Assembly (NCBI GenBank): GCA_035532475.1
Contig: DATKQY010000015.1
Coordinates: 9,106 to 73,105, forward strand
Direction: 5' to 3'
DNA: 64,000 nucleotides
Source: DATKQY01 sp035532475
Lineage (GTDB): Bacteria > Actinomycetota > Acidimicrobiia > Acidimicrobiales > Bog-793
Shown: one piece after another, positions 35,100-43,906 of the stretch
Numbering within the stretch: position 1 is the stretch's first letter
How the letters are laid out: every line of letters starts with the position of its first letter
The notes under the pieces: model-generated
What the model saw: the letters and a program-made list of their open reading frames with translations, nothing else
Database searches by the model: none
What the model was told of the DNA's origin: nothing
Translations under genes and position numbers: made by a program

Positions 35100-35926
35100 G
35101 CGGGATCTTGGACGGCAAGGCGGCGATCGTGACGGGCTCGGGGCGCGGGATCGGCCGCGCCGCGGCCGGCCTGCTCGCCGGGCACGGGGCGTCCGTGCTC
35201 GTGACCGACATCGACGCCGAGGTGGCAAAGGCCGCCGCGGCCGAGATCGGCGGGAGCGCCGTGGCCTTCGCCGGCGACCTGACCGACCCGGCCGTTCCCG
35301 GGCAGGTCGTCCAGACGGCGGTCGACGCCTTCGGGACGATCGACATCGTCGTGAACAACGCCGGCTACGCGTGGGACTCGATCTTCCACAAGATGACCGA
35401 CGAGCAGTTCATGGCGATGCTCGAGATCCACACGATCGCCCCGTTCCGGCTGCTGCGCGCGGCCGCCCCGATCCTTCGCGAGGCCGCCAAGAAGGAGCAG
35501 GCCGAGGGGCGCGAGGTCTTCCGCAAGGTCGTCAACGTCACCTCGGTGTCGGGCACGATGGGAGGCGTCGGCCAGGCGAACTACTCGAGCGCCAAGGCCG
35601 CCGTGGTCGGCCTGACGAAGACCTTGGCGAAGGAGTGGGGGCCGCTCAAGATCAACGTGAACGCCGTCGCCTTCGGCTTCGTCGAGACCCGGATGACCGC
35701 GCCGGACGACGAGGCCGAGGTGCTCGAGCGCAACGGCAAGCAGATCCACATCGGGATCCCCCGGCAGAGCCGCGAGCGGGCGGCGACGGCCATCCCGATC
35801 GGCCGGCCCGCGACGCCCGAGGAGGCCGCCGGGGGGATCTTCCTGCTCTGCACGCCCTGGGCCAACTTCATCCAGGGCCAGGTCGTGACCGTCTCGGGCG
35901 GCATGATGGGCGGGATGACGTCGTGA
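35096..35926 (+). CDS. Short-chain dehydrogenase/reductase
   Basis: 276-residue classical SDR with a Rossmann fold. It has the cofactor motif TGSGRGIGRA (about 13-22), DLTDP, NNAGYAWD, catalytic Ser in VTSVSGTMGG, and Tyr/Lys in YSSAKAA. The first-strand Asp in VTDIDAE suggests NAD(H). Most likely it oxidises a 3-hydroxyacyl-CoA or alcohol in the pathway shared with the neighbouring FadD and MaoC proteins. The start GTG 35096 has AGGAGG upstream and overlaps fadD by four bases; the stop overlaps the MaoC gene in the same way. Confidence 0.93.
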   Translation: MSGILDGKAAIVTGSGRGIGRAAAGLLAGHGASVLVTDIDAEVAKAAAAEIGGSAVAFAGDLTDPAVPGQVVQTAVDAFGTIDIVVNNAGYAWDSIFHKMTDEQFMAMLEIHTIAPFRLLRAAAPILREAAKKEQAEGREVFRKVVNVTSVSGTMGGVGQANYSSAKAAVVGLTKTLAKEWGPLKINVNAVAFGFVETRMTAPDDEAEVLERNGKQIHIGIPRQSRERAATAIPIGRPATPEEAAGGIFLLCTPWANFIQGQVVTVSGGMMGGMTS

Positions 35927-36822
35927 GCCTTTCCGGAACCGGAGGGAGCGGGGGCGCGGCGGACCCGTTTGACGCTGGTGCGCTCGGGCGGTGGTCCGAG
36001 CCGCGCACCTTCACCGTCGAGCCGGCGATGATCGTGGCCTACGCGGCGGCCACGAACGACCGCACGCCCGAGTCGGCGGGCGGGGCGCTCGCGCCGCCGG
36101 TCTTCGCCATCGTGCCCGGGTGGGGCTCGATCGGGGCGGGCGCCTCGATCATCGCCAAGGAGCGGCGCGGGGAGGTCCAGGGCCGCGTCGTCCACGGCGA
36201 GCAGTGGACGGACTACTTCCGTCCGATCCGCGCCGGCGACGAGCTCGTCGTGCGCGCCGCCGCCGTCGGCGTGCATGCGAAGTCGTCCGGCACCACCGTC
36301 GTGACGAAGATCGAGACACGAGACACGGCGGGTGAGCCGGTGAACGACCAGTACGCGACGACCTTCTACCGGGGGGTCGCGTCGAGCGCCGACGACGGCG
36401 AGGTGGCGCCGAGCCTCGGCGCCCTACGGGGCAAGGAGGAGGGTCGGTTGATCGCGACGATCACGTTGCCGATCGACGGGGACCAGCCCGCCCGCTACGC
36501 GCAGGCCTCCGGCGACCACAACCGGATCCACCTCGACGACGAGTTCGCCAGGTCGGTCGGCCTCCCGGGCATCATTGTGCATGGCATGTGCACATTGGCC
36601 TTCGCCAGCCGGGCGGCGCGCCTCGCTCTCGCACAGCCGTCGGCGGCGGCATTCCGGCGGCTCGGCTGCCGGTTCACGCGGCCGCTGCTGCCGGGCGACG
36701 TGCTCACGACGGACGTCTTCCTGCTGGAGGATTCGGGCGGCGTCCAGTCGGTGCGCTTCGAGTGCGCGAACGGCGCGGGCGAGGCGGTCCTCGGCGCCGG
36801 CTACGCCGAGTTCGCGACGTAG
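35923..36822 (+). CDS. Double hot-dog MaoC-type enoyl-CoA hydratase
   Basis: 299-residue protein with two hot-dog halves. The N-terminal half (about 30-150) has VEPAMIVAYAAATNDRTPES and VHGEQWTDYFRPIRAGDEL. The C-terminal half (about 175-299) has the hydratase-2 motif QASGDHNRIHLDDEFARSVG with the catalytic Asp/His, followed by GIIVHGMCTLAF. Such fused MaoC proteins hydrate trans-2-enoyl-CoA in beta-oxidation of bulky or branched acids, including steroid side chains. The overlap with the SDR gene (4 nt) supports successive steps: ligase, hydratase, dehydrogenase. No acyl-CoA dehydrogenase or thiolase is in the cluster. Confidence 0.92.
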   Translation: MSLSGTGGSGGAADPFDAGALGRWSEPRTFTVEPAMIVAYAAATNDRTPESAGGALAPPVFAIVPGWGSIGAGASIIAKERRGEVQGRVVHGEQWTDYFRPIRAGDELVVRAAAVGVHAKSSGTTVVTKIETRDTAGEPVNDQYATTFYRGVASSADDGEVAPSLGALRGKEEGRLIATITLPIDGDQPARYAQASGDHNRIHLDDEFARSVGLPGIIVHGMCTLAFASRAARLALAQPSAAAFRRLGCRFTRPLLPGDVLTTDVFLLEDSGGVQSVRFECANGAGEAVLGAGYAEFAT

Positions 36823-36872
36823 GAGCGGCGCGGCCCGCCCGGTCGCGCCGTGTGGCGATCGCGCCGTCTGGC

Positions 36873-38726
36873 TCAGCGTCGTGCGAGCGGGCCGCGCTCG
36901 GCGTCATCGACGACGGCGGGCCGCCAGCCCCTCAGGGAGCTGACCACGGCGACCTCTGCTGCGCCCACCAGCTCGTCGAGCGTGAGGACCCGCTCGTCGA
37001 GCGCGCCCTGCTCGACGAGGCGAGCGCGCTCCACGCCGGGCAGGCAGCCGACCTCGATCGGCGGGGTCCACCAGCGCCCGCCGATGCGGACGGCGAGGTT
37101 GGCGATCGTCGTCTCGGTCGGCTCGCCCCGCTCGTTCACCAGCACGACGTCGTCGGCACCGGGATGGCGAGCCGCCCGGTCGCGGTAGTGGGCTCGGCGC
37201 GTAGTCTTGTGGAACAGCCACGGCTGCGAGGAGCGGACCGGCTCGCGGTCGATCGCCAGGTGCACGGGTCCGGTCTGTGCCGCGGGCATCGGCATGACCT
37301 CGACGGCGGACTCGCCCGAGCGTCGCAGGGTGAGGCGCACCCGCCGAGGCCCGCTGAGCAGCGACGTCTCGCGCTCGAGCGTCTCGGCGAGCCCGGCCTC
37401 GTCGACGGCGAAGCCGAAGTAGCGAGCCGACGCGGCGATCCGGGCGAGATGGCGGTCCCGGTTGCGCACGCCCGAGCCCGGGACGAACGCCATCGTCTCG
37501 AGCAGGAGGAACTCCTCCGCGGGCCGGACGAGGATCCCTGCCTTTGCGACGAGCTCGGCGTGCTCGGCGGCCGGATCGGAGTCCCAGGTGATCCCCCCGC
37601 CGGTGCCGTACACGGCGTCACCGGTCTCGCGGTCGACGACGACGGTACGGATCGGGACGTTGAAGCGGGCCCTGAAGGGGGCGCCGGGCGGAGCCACGAT
37701 GCCGATGGCCCCGCAGTAGACGCCCCGGGGGCCGTCCTCGAGCGTCACGATCAGCTCCATGGTGCGGCGCTTCGGAGCGCCGGTCACCGAGCCGCACGGG
37801 AACAGGGCGCGGAACACCTCGACGAGGCCGGTCGCGGGGCGCGGCGTCGCGGTGACCGTCGAGGTGAGCTGCCACACCGTCTCATAGCGCTCGAGGTCGA
37901 ACAGCGACGGGACGCCGACGCTGCCCCACTCGGCGAGCCGGCCGAGGTCGTTGCGCAGCAGGTCGACGATCATCAGGTTCTCGGCCCGCTCCTTCGCCGA
38001 CGCCAGCAGGGCGCCGCTTCGCGCGGCGTCCTCTTCGGGCCAACGGCCCCGCTCGGCGGTGCCCTTCATGGGACGGGCCGTGATGCGGTCGCCCGTCCAG
38101 TCGAAGAAGAGCTCGGGGGAGGCGCTCAGCACCGCGAACCGCCCCGTGTCGAGCGCGGCGCAGTAGGCGGCACGCTGCGCGAGGGACAGGTCGCGGTAGA
38201 GGCCCGACAGGTCGCCTGACGCCTGGGCGCGCAGGCGGACGGTCAGGTTGCACTGGTAGGTGTCGCCGGCGGCGATGGCCGCGCGGACCTGCTCGACCCG
38301 GTGCGCGTAGGTCGCGTAGCCCGTGTCGGGTAGCCACGGGGACACCGTGTAGCCGCGCCCCGCTCCGGTGTGGGCGGTGAGGGGCGGCGCAGGCTCAGGT
38401 GGCCCGAAGAGCCCGAACCAGGCGAGTGGCAGCGCGGCGAACGGCTCGCCGGGGCGGGGGGCGCGGGTGGCGAGCACCGGGTCGAGCCCGCTCGCCGCCT
38501 CGTAGCTCACGAACCCGGCGGCCCAGCTGCCGAGCGCGGTCGCCCGCTCGACCTCGGCCAGGAGCTCGGGCACCTCAGCCGCACGTTCGGCGACGAGCTC
38601 GTGGCGGGCAGCGCCGAAGACCATCGCGCTGCCGTCGCGCAGGTCGTCGAAGCGCGCCGCCGCCGTGCGCCCGGCCACCCTTTCGCCCCCGACCAGGAGG
38701 CTGTCGGCTGTCTGCGGTGCGACCAC
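36873..38726 (-). CDS. pabB: Aminodeoxychorismate synthase component I fused to aminodeoxychorismate lyase (PabB-PabC)
   Basis: 617-residue bifunctional folate enzyme. Residues 1 to about 430 are the chorismate-binding PabB part, with GDTYQCNLTVRL, SASPELFF, the PMKGT motif whose Lys marks ADC synthase (anthranilate synthases have Ala), ENLMIVDLLRNDLG and FPCGSVTGAPK. Residues from about 430 on are a class IV PLP lyase (PabC) with NRDRHLARIAASARYFG, the PLP Lys in FHKTTRRAHY, ETTIANLAVRIGGRWWTPP and GCLPGVERA. The fused enzyme turns chorismate plus ammonia into 4-aminobenzoate, with ammonia supplied by PabA (11590-12183). Start GTG 38726 behind GAGGA. Confidence 0.94.
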   Translation of the reverse strand: MVAPQTADSLLVGGERVAGRTAAARFDDLRDGSAMVFGAARHELVAERAAEVPELLAEVERATALGSWAAGFVSYEAASGLDPVLATRAPRPGEPFAALPLAWFGLFGPPEPAPPLTAHTGAGRGYTVSPWLPDTGYATYAHRVEQVRAAIAAGDTYQCNLTVRLRAQASGDLSGLYRDLSLAQRAAYCAALDTGRFAVLSASPELFFDWTGDRITARPMKGTAERGRWPEEDAARSGALLASAKERAENLMIVDLLRNDLGRLAEWGSVGVPSLFDLERYETVWQLTSTVTATPRPATGLVEVFRALFPCGSVTGAPKRRTMELIVTLEDGPRGVYCGAIGIVAPPGAPFRARFNVPIRTVVVDRETGDAVYGTGGGITWDSDPAAEHAELVAKAGILVRPAEEFLLLETMAFVPGSGVRNRDRHLARIAASARYFGFAVDEAGLAETLERETSLLSGPRRVRLTLRRSGESAVEVMPMPAAQTGPVHLAIDREPVRSSQPWLFHKTTRRAHYRDRAARHPGADDVVLVNERGEPTETTIANLAVRIGGRWWTPPIEVGCLPGVERARLVEQGALDERVLTLDELVGAAEVAVVSSLRGWRPAVVDDAERGPLARR

Positions 38727-38838
38727 GGACCCATCCTCGCGTAGCTGTCCGGGCGGTCGTTCTCCCCGGGCGTCGCGGTGGCCGGCGGACGGGACGAAAG
38801 TCCCTATCGCGATCTCGGTTGCGCGACGTGAGTGCAGT

Positions 38839-41513
38839 GTGGGCGACTACCGTCGGGCGGCGTTCGGGCTGGTTGCGGCCTTGTTCGCCGGGCTCGGCGC
38901 CGTGCTCGTCCTCGTCCCGGCCGCCCCGCCGTGGGCGGTCCTCGACGTCGCCGACGTGCTCTGCGCCGCGGCCGTCATCGTGGCGCTGCGCATCCGAGGC
39001 CCGGCGCGCCCCGAGGTCTGGTGGGCGCTCGCGGCCTCCCCGGTCGCCTTCGCCGTCGGCGGCACGCTCACTCAGGGCCTCAGCGCGACGATGCTCTCGC
39101 ACCCCGTCCTCGGTCTCGCCCCCGACGCCTGCCTGTTCGCCGGCTACGTCTTCCTCAGCATCGCCGCCGTGCGGATCGACCGTTCGCTCGGCTCGGCGCG
39201 TGACCGCGGGAACGTCCTCGACATCGTCATCTTCGGTTTCGGCCTCGGATGGGCCGCCTTCCTCGCGATCACGGTGCCGGTGATCCAGGACAGCACCCTG
39301 CCGCTCATGCTCCGGATCCCGACCGCGGTGTTGCCCGTGCTCAACCTCTTCTTGCTGGTCGCCGCTGTGCGCCTGCTCGCCACGGCGACGTCGCGCCCGC
39401 CCGCGCTCGTGATGCTGGCCGGCGCGCTCGCCGCCCTCCTCGTCTCGAACCTCGTCCTCGGCTTCGGGGCCAGCCACCTGCTCGAACGGTGGTCGGGCGC
39501 GATGCAGATCGGCTGGCTCGTCGGTCCCGGCCTCATCGGTCTCGCCGCCCTGCTCCCATCGATGACGCGGCTGACCGGGCTCGGCTCGCGCAACTCCCAG
39601 CACTTCGGTGTCGGTCGCGCCGCGGCGCTCGCGCTCGCCGTCGCCATCGGCCCGTCGGTCGAGGTGCTGCGGACCACCGGTGCGGATCGCCCGCGCACCC
39701 TGCTCGAAGTGATGCTGCCGGCGTCGGTCCTGGTCGTGCTCGTCTTCGTGCGGATCCGGTGCTCTTCCTCGCCAACGTGCAGATGCGTGAGGAGGTCGCC
39801 AAACAGGAGCGCTACTACCGGGCGCTCGTCGAGAGCGTGGTCGACCACGTGGTCGTGCTCGACGCCGACGGGCGGCCGTTGTACGCCAGCCCGGCCCTGC
39901 TCCGCCTCGTCGGCTTGGAGTTCGGCCAGCTCGTCGACGAGTCGGGCGTGCCCCGCTTCGTGGAAGCGGAGGACCTCCCCGGCGTCGCCGCCGCGGTGCA
40001 GGACGCCGTCGCCCATCCTGGCGCGACGGTCGAGTCCGAGGTGCGCGTCCGCGATGCCGCGGGTGACCTGCGTGACCTCGTGGGGCTGACGACGAGCCTG
40101 CTCGACGAGCCGGCGGTCGGCGGGATCGTCGTGGTCCTCCACGACGTGACCGACCGCAAGCGTCTCGAGGACGAGCTGCGGCACCAGGCGCTGCACGACA
40201 CCTTGACGGGGCTGCCGAACCGGGCGCTCGTCCACGACCGCCTCGAGCAGCTGCTGTCGGTCGCGGGGCGCCGCGGGGACGACCGGTCCGTCGCCGCGCT
40301 CTTCGTCGACCTCGACAAATTCAAGGATGTCAACGACAGTCTCGGTCACCTGGTCGGCGACGCGTTGCTCCGGGCGGTGGCGCGGCGGCTGCGCGCGGGG
40401 CTGCGCGAGTCGAACACGGTCGGGCGCTTCGGCGGTGACGAGTTCGTGGTGCTGACCGACGGCGAGCCCCTGGCGGGCGGCGCCGAGCGGGTGGCCAAGC
40501 GCATCCTCGACCTGCTGCGCGAGCCGTTCGTGCTCCCCGAGGCGCCGCGGACGCCGCTCATCGCCTCGGCGAGCATCGGTGTGGCGCACGCCTCGGGCTC
40601 GGACCCCGAGCAGCTGCTGCGCAACGCCGACGTCGCGCTCTACCGGGCGAAGGCCGAGGGGCGGCGCCGGTACGTGGTCTTCGAGTCCGGGATGTACGAG
40701 CAGGCGCAGGCCCGGCTGCGCCTCGAGCTCGACCTGCAAGAGGCGCTCGAGTCCGGCCAGTTCTTCCTCCTGTACCAACCCACGTACGACCTGCGCACCC
40801 TCGTGCCGACCGGAGCCGAGGCGCTGCTTCGCTGGCAGCACCCCACGCGCGGCCTCATCGAGCCGTGCGACTTCATCCCGGCGCTGGAGGAGAACGGCCT
40901 GATCGTCGAGGTCGGTGAGCGAGTGCTGCAGGAGGCGTGCAGGCGCGCGGCCGAGTGGCAGCACGGCGGGATGGCGCTGCCGGTGAGCGTGAACGTCTCG
41001 GCGCTCCAGATCGAGGCGGGCGGTCTCGTCGCTGCCGTGGACGCCGCGCTGTCGGCGTCGGGCCTGGAACCGAGGATGCTCGTGCTCGAGATCACCGAGA
41101 GCACCCTGCTCCGCGACACGCCGGCGACCGACGCGGTGCTGCGCGGCGTGAAGGAGCTCGGCGTGCGGATCGCGATCGACGACTTCGGCACCGGCTTCGC
41201 CTCCTTCAGCTATCTCCGGCGGTTCCCGATCGACGTGCTGAAGATCGACCGGTCCTTCGTCGCGGGCATCGCGAAGGACGAGCAGGGGCTCACCCTCGTG
41301 CGCTCGCTCGTCGGCCTCGGGCGCAAGCTCGGCCTGGTGACGCTCGCGGAGGGGATCGAGCGGCCCGAGGAGCTCACCGTCTTGCAGCGCGAGCGCTGTG
41401 ACAGCGGACAGGGCTACCTCCTGTCTCCTCCGGTGAGCGCCGAGGCGCTCGAGGAGCTGATCGGCGTCCGGGCGGCGGCCTGCACCGCGTCGACATCGAG
41501 CTCGGCGTCATGA
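38839..41513 (+). pseudogene. Membrane GGDEF-EAL cyclic-di-GMP protein with a frameshift
   Basis: About 890 codons. The first 305 encode seven or eight helices of a sensor-like membrane domain (from GTG 38839). The frame then breaks near 39758 (CGGATCCGGTGCTC): one extra G there would join it to the second frame, which carries a PAS domain (ERYYRALVESVVDHVVVLD), a GGDEF domain with intact RFGGDEF, and an EAL domain with EALLRW, AIDDFGTGF, LKIDRSF and AEGIER. The RxxD inhibitory site reads RESN. All catalytic motifs survive, so the lesion is recent or a sequencing error. Without correction the cell makes a membrane fragment and possibly a soluble PAS-GGDEF-EAL. Confidence 0.85.
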
Positions 41514-42197
41514 GGACGGTTGCGCTGAGGAGCTCCGCCCCGGTGCTGCCGTCCGCGCCACCCCGGGTCGTTCCGTCGCCGGCCGGGCTCGCGTCCGGCG
41601 GCATGCAACACCGCTACGAGCCAGCACCGGCGCCCGAGCGACCCTGGAGCAGGCGCCACCTCACGACGAACGGGAAGTTCGTCGTCGCCACGACCGGCGC
41701 GCTCGCGTGGGTGGGGCTGTCGGTGTGGGTGTCACTGCCCTGGATCCACCAGGCGGCGCACCCGTTGCAGCTCGGGCCGGCGATCGCCGTCGTCGTGCTG
41801 CTCGCCTTCTTGCCGGGGCTCCTCGTCGCCTTCCTCGCGATCAGCCTCCTGCTCGACCGACAGCCGCCGCTCAGCGCGTTGCACCCGACGACGCCGCTCA
41901 CCGTGCTCGTCGCGGCCCGCAACGAGGCCGGGCGGATCGGGGTCACCCTGCGCTACCTCGCCGCCCAGGACTACGACAGGCCCCTCGCGGTCGTGCTCGT
42001 GGACAACGGCTCCGACGACGGCACCGCGGCGGTGGCGCGCGCGGCGGCCGCGGAGGCCGGCCTCGAGCTGCACGTCATCGCGCCGCAACCGCGTCGCCCT
42101 CGCCGCCTTCGTGGTGCTGTACCAGATGATCATGTCGACGGCGTCGGTCGCCGGCTACGCCCAGCAGCTGCTCGGCCTGCGTCGCCGCTGGAAGTAG
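41510..42197 (+). pseudogene. Family-2 glycosyltransferase remnant with internal deletion
   Basis: The first 190 codons encode a membrane helix pair and the start of a GT2 domain (PLTVLVAARNEAGRIGVTLRYLAAQDYD and VVLVDNGSDDGT, through LELHVIAP). At about 42085 the sequence jumps into another frame that reads RNRVALAAFVVLYQMIMSTA, then VAGYAQQLLGLRRRWK and a TAG at 42195-42197: the usual last membrane helix of a BcsA/PgaC-like synthase. The middle (DxD, acceptor-binding and QxxRW motifs, some 230 residues) is missing. The ATG overlaps the stop of the GGDEF-EAL gene, so the two formed an operon, fitting a cyclic-di-GMP-controlled exopolysaccharide synthase. Confidence 0.8.
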
Positions 42198-42342
42198 CGC
42201 CGGGCAGGCGTGGTGCGGATCGACCGGCCGGGGCCCGGCGCTCGCGGGCAGGTCGTGGCGACAGCCGACCTTCGCCTCTACGCTCTCCGACGTCGCACCG
42301 CGATGCTGTCCGCGGGTTCCACGAGCCGATCGGAGCGTGAGC

Positions 42343-43602
42343 ATGACCGACACAGCGGGGACGTCGGGCGCGTCGGAGGAGTCGCCCGCCTCAGATCGGG
42401 GCGGGGCGGAGGCCGGCCGCCTGAAGATCGGCGTCCCGCGAGAGGCCGATCCGGCCGAGCGGCGCGTCGCGCTCGTACCCGACTGGGCGGCCAGGCTCAC
42501 CGCCGCCGGGCTCCAGGTGCTCGTCGAGTCCGGGGCCGGCGCCGGGGCGTGGTTCGGCGACGAGGCCTACGCCGCCGCCGGGGCGACGGTCGTGGGTGCC
42601 GACGAGCTCTACGCGCAGGCGGACGTCCTGCTCGAGGTCGGAAGGCCGGGAGCGGACGGGCTCGACCGGCTCCGACCGGGCCAGACGGTGATCGGCATGC
42701 TCCAGCCCCTGATCGACCCCGGCTATGCGGAGTCCATCGCCGGGCGCGGCGTGACCGCGGTGAGCCTCGACGGCCTGCCGCGTACGCTCAGCCGCGCCCA
42801 GTCGATGGACGCGCTGAGCTCGCAGGCGAGCGTCGCCGGCTACAAGGCCGTGCTCGTGGCCGCCAACGCCTTCGGCCGCTACTTCCCGCTGCTCATGACC
42901 GCGGCGGGGACCGCGAAGCCCGCCGAGGTGCTCGTCCTCGGCGCCGGCGTCGCCGGGCTGCAGGCGATCGGCACCGCGCGACGGCTCGGCGCGGTCGTCC
43001 GGGGCTACGACGTGCGGCCGGAGACCAAGGACCAGATCGCCTCCCTCGGGGCGCGCTTCATCGAGCTGAAGTCGGTCGCCGCGGGAAGCGGCGAGGGCGG
43101 CTACGCACGGGCGCTCAGCGCCGAGGAGCAGCAGGCGCTCCAGGACGAGCTGAACGGCCACATCGCCCAGCACGACGTGGTCATCACCACCGCCCAGGTC
43201 CCCGGCCGCCGGCCGCCGATGCTCGTCACCGCCGCGGCCGTGGCGGCGATGCGGGCCGGCTCGGTGATCATCGACATGGCGGCGAGCGCCCTCGGGGGCA
43301 ACGTCGAGGTGTCGCGGCCGGGCGAGACGGTGGTGACCGACAACGGCGTCACCGTCGTCGGCGCCGAGAACCTGCCCTCCACCATGCCGACCGGCGCGTC
43401 GGCCGCGTACGCGCACAACATCTGCTCCCTGCTGCTGCACATGGTCGAGGACGGCCGGCTCGTCATCGACCTTGGGGACGAGATCCAGGCCGGCGTCGTC
43501 GTCGCCCACGACGGGAAGGTCGTCCACCAGGCCACGGCCGAGCTGATCGCGGCCCAGAGCGCGAACGGAGGTGCCACCGGTGCCAACGGGGCTTCTCACT
43601 GA
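42343..43602 (+). CDS. pntAA: NAD(P) transhydrogenase subunit alpha part 1
   Basis: Domain I (NAD(H)-binding) of the proton-translocating transhydrogenase, 419 residues, a separate cytosolic subunit. Visible: KIGVPREADPAERRVALVPD, the Rossmann glycine loop VLVLGAGVAGLQAIGTARRLGA, the RQD-loop region GYDVRPETKDQIASLGA and TAQVPGRRPPMLV. ATG 42343 is preferred over GTG 42337 because GGAG lies seven bases upstream. The downstream gene starts inside its 3' end. The three-subunit arrangement (AA, AB, B) is typical of actinobacteria and alphaproteobacteria; the complex makes NADPH at the expense of proton-motive force. Confidence 0.95.
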   Translation: MTDTAGTSGASEESPASDRGGAEAGRLKIGVPREADPAERRVALVPDWAARLTAAGLQVLVESGAGAGAWFGDEAYAAAGATVVGADELYAQADVLLEVGRPGADGLDRLRPGQTVIGMLQPLIDPGYAESIAGRGVTAVSLDGLPRTLSRAQSMDALSSQASVAGYKAVLVAANAFGRYFPLLMTAAGTAKPAEVLVLGAGVAGLQAIGTARRLGAVVRGYDVRPETKDQIASLGARFIELKSVAAGSGEGGYARALSAEEQQALQDELNGHIAQHDVVITTAQVPGRRPPMLVTAAAVAAMRAGSVIIDMAASALGGNVEVSRPGETVVTDNGVTVVGAENLPSTMPTGASAAYAHNICSLLLHMVEDGRLVIDLGDEIQAGVVVAHDGKVVHQATAELIAAQSANGGATGANGASH

Positions 43603-43906
43603 CCTGACCATCTTCGTGCTGAGCCTGCTCGTCGGCTTCGAGGTGATCAGCAAGGTCCCGGCGACCTTGCATACGCCATTGATGTCGGCGGCGAACTCGA
43701 TCCACGGGATCGTGCTCGTCGGGGCGGTCCTCATCGCCAGCACGGCGCACAACACCGCCGGCTACATCCTGGCCTTCATCGCCGCGGTCTTCGCGGGGAT
43801 GAACGTCGTCGGCGGCTACGCGGTGACCGACCGGATGCTGCAGATGTTCCAGCGGCGGCCCGCCAAGGTGGTCAAGGACGGCGAGGCGAAGGACGGCCAG
43901 TCGTGA
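43580..43906 (+). CDS. pntAB: NAD(P) transhydrogenase subunit alpha part 2
   Basis: 108-residue membrane subunit contributing the first helices of domain II, the proton channel. Three or four hydrophobic segments are seen (LTIFVLSLLVGFEVI, TPLMSAANSIHGIVLVGAVLI, ILAFIAAVFAGMNVVGGYAVTDRML). The TPLMSAANSIHGI block is the family signature. GTG 43580 has a GGAGG eight bases upstream (inside pntAA), giving a 23-base overlap; GTG 43571 is also in frame. Its stop overlaps pntB by four bases. Confidence 0.94.
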   Translation: MPTGLLTDLTIFVLSLLVGFEVISKVPATLHTPLMSAANSIHGIVLVGAVLIASTAHNTAGYILAFIAAVFAGMNVVGGYAVTDRMLQMFQRRPAKVVKDGEAKDGQS

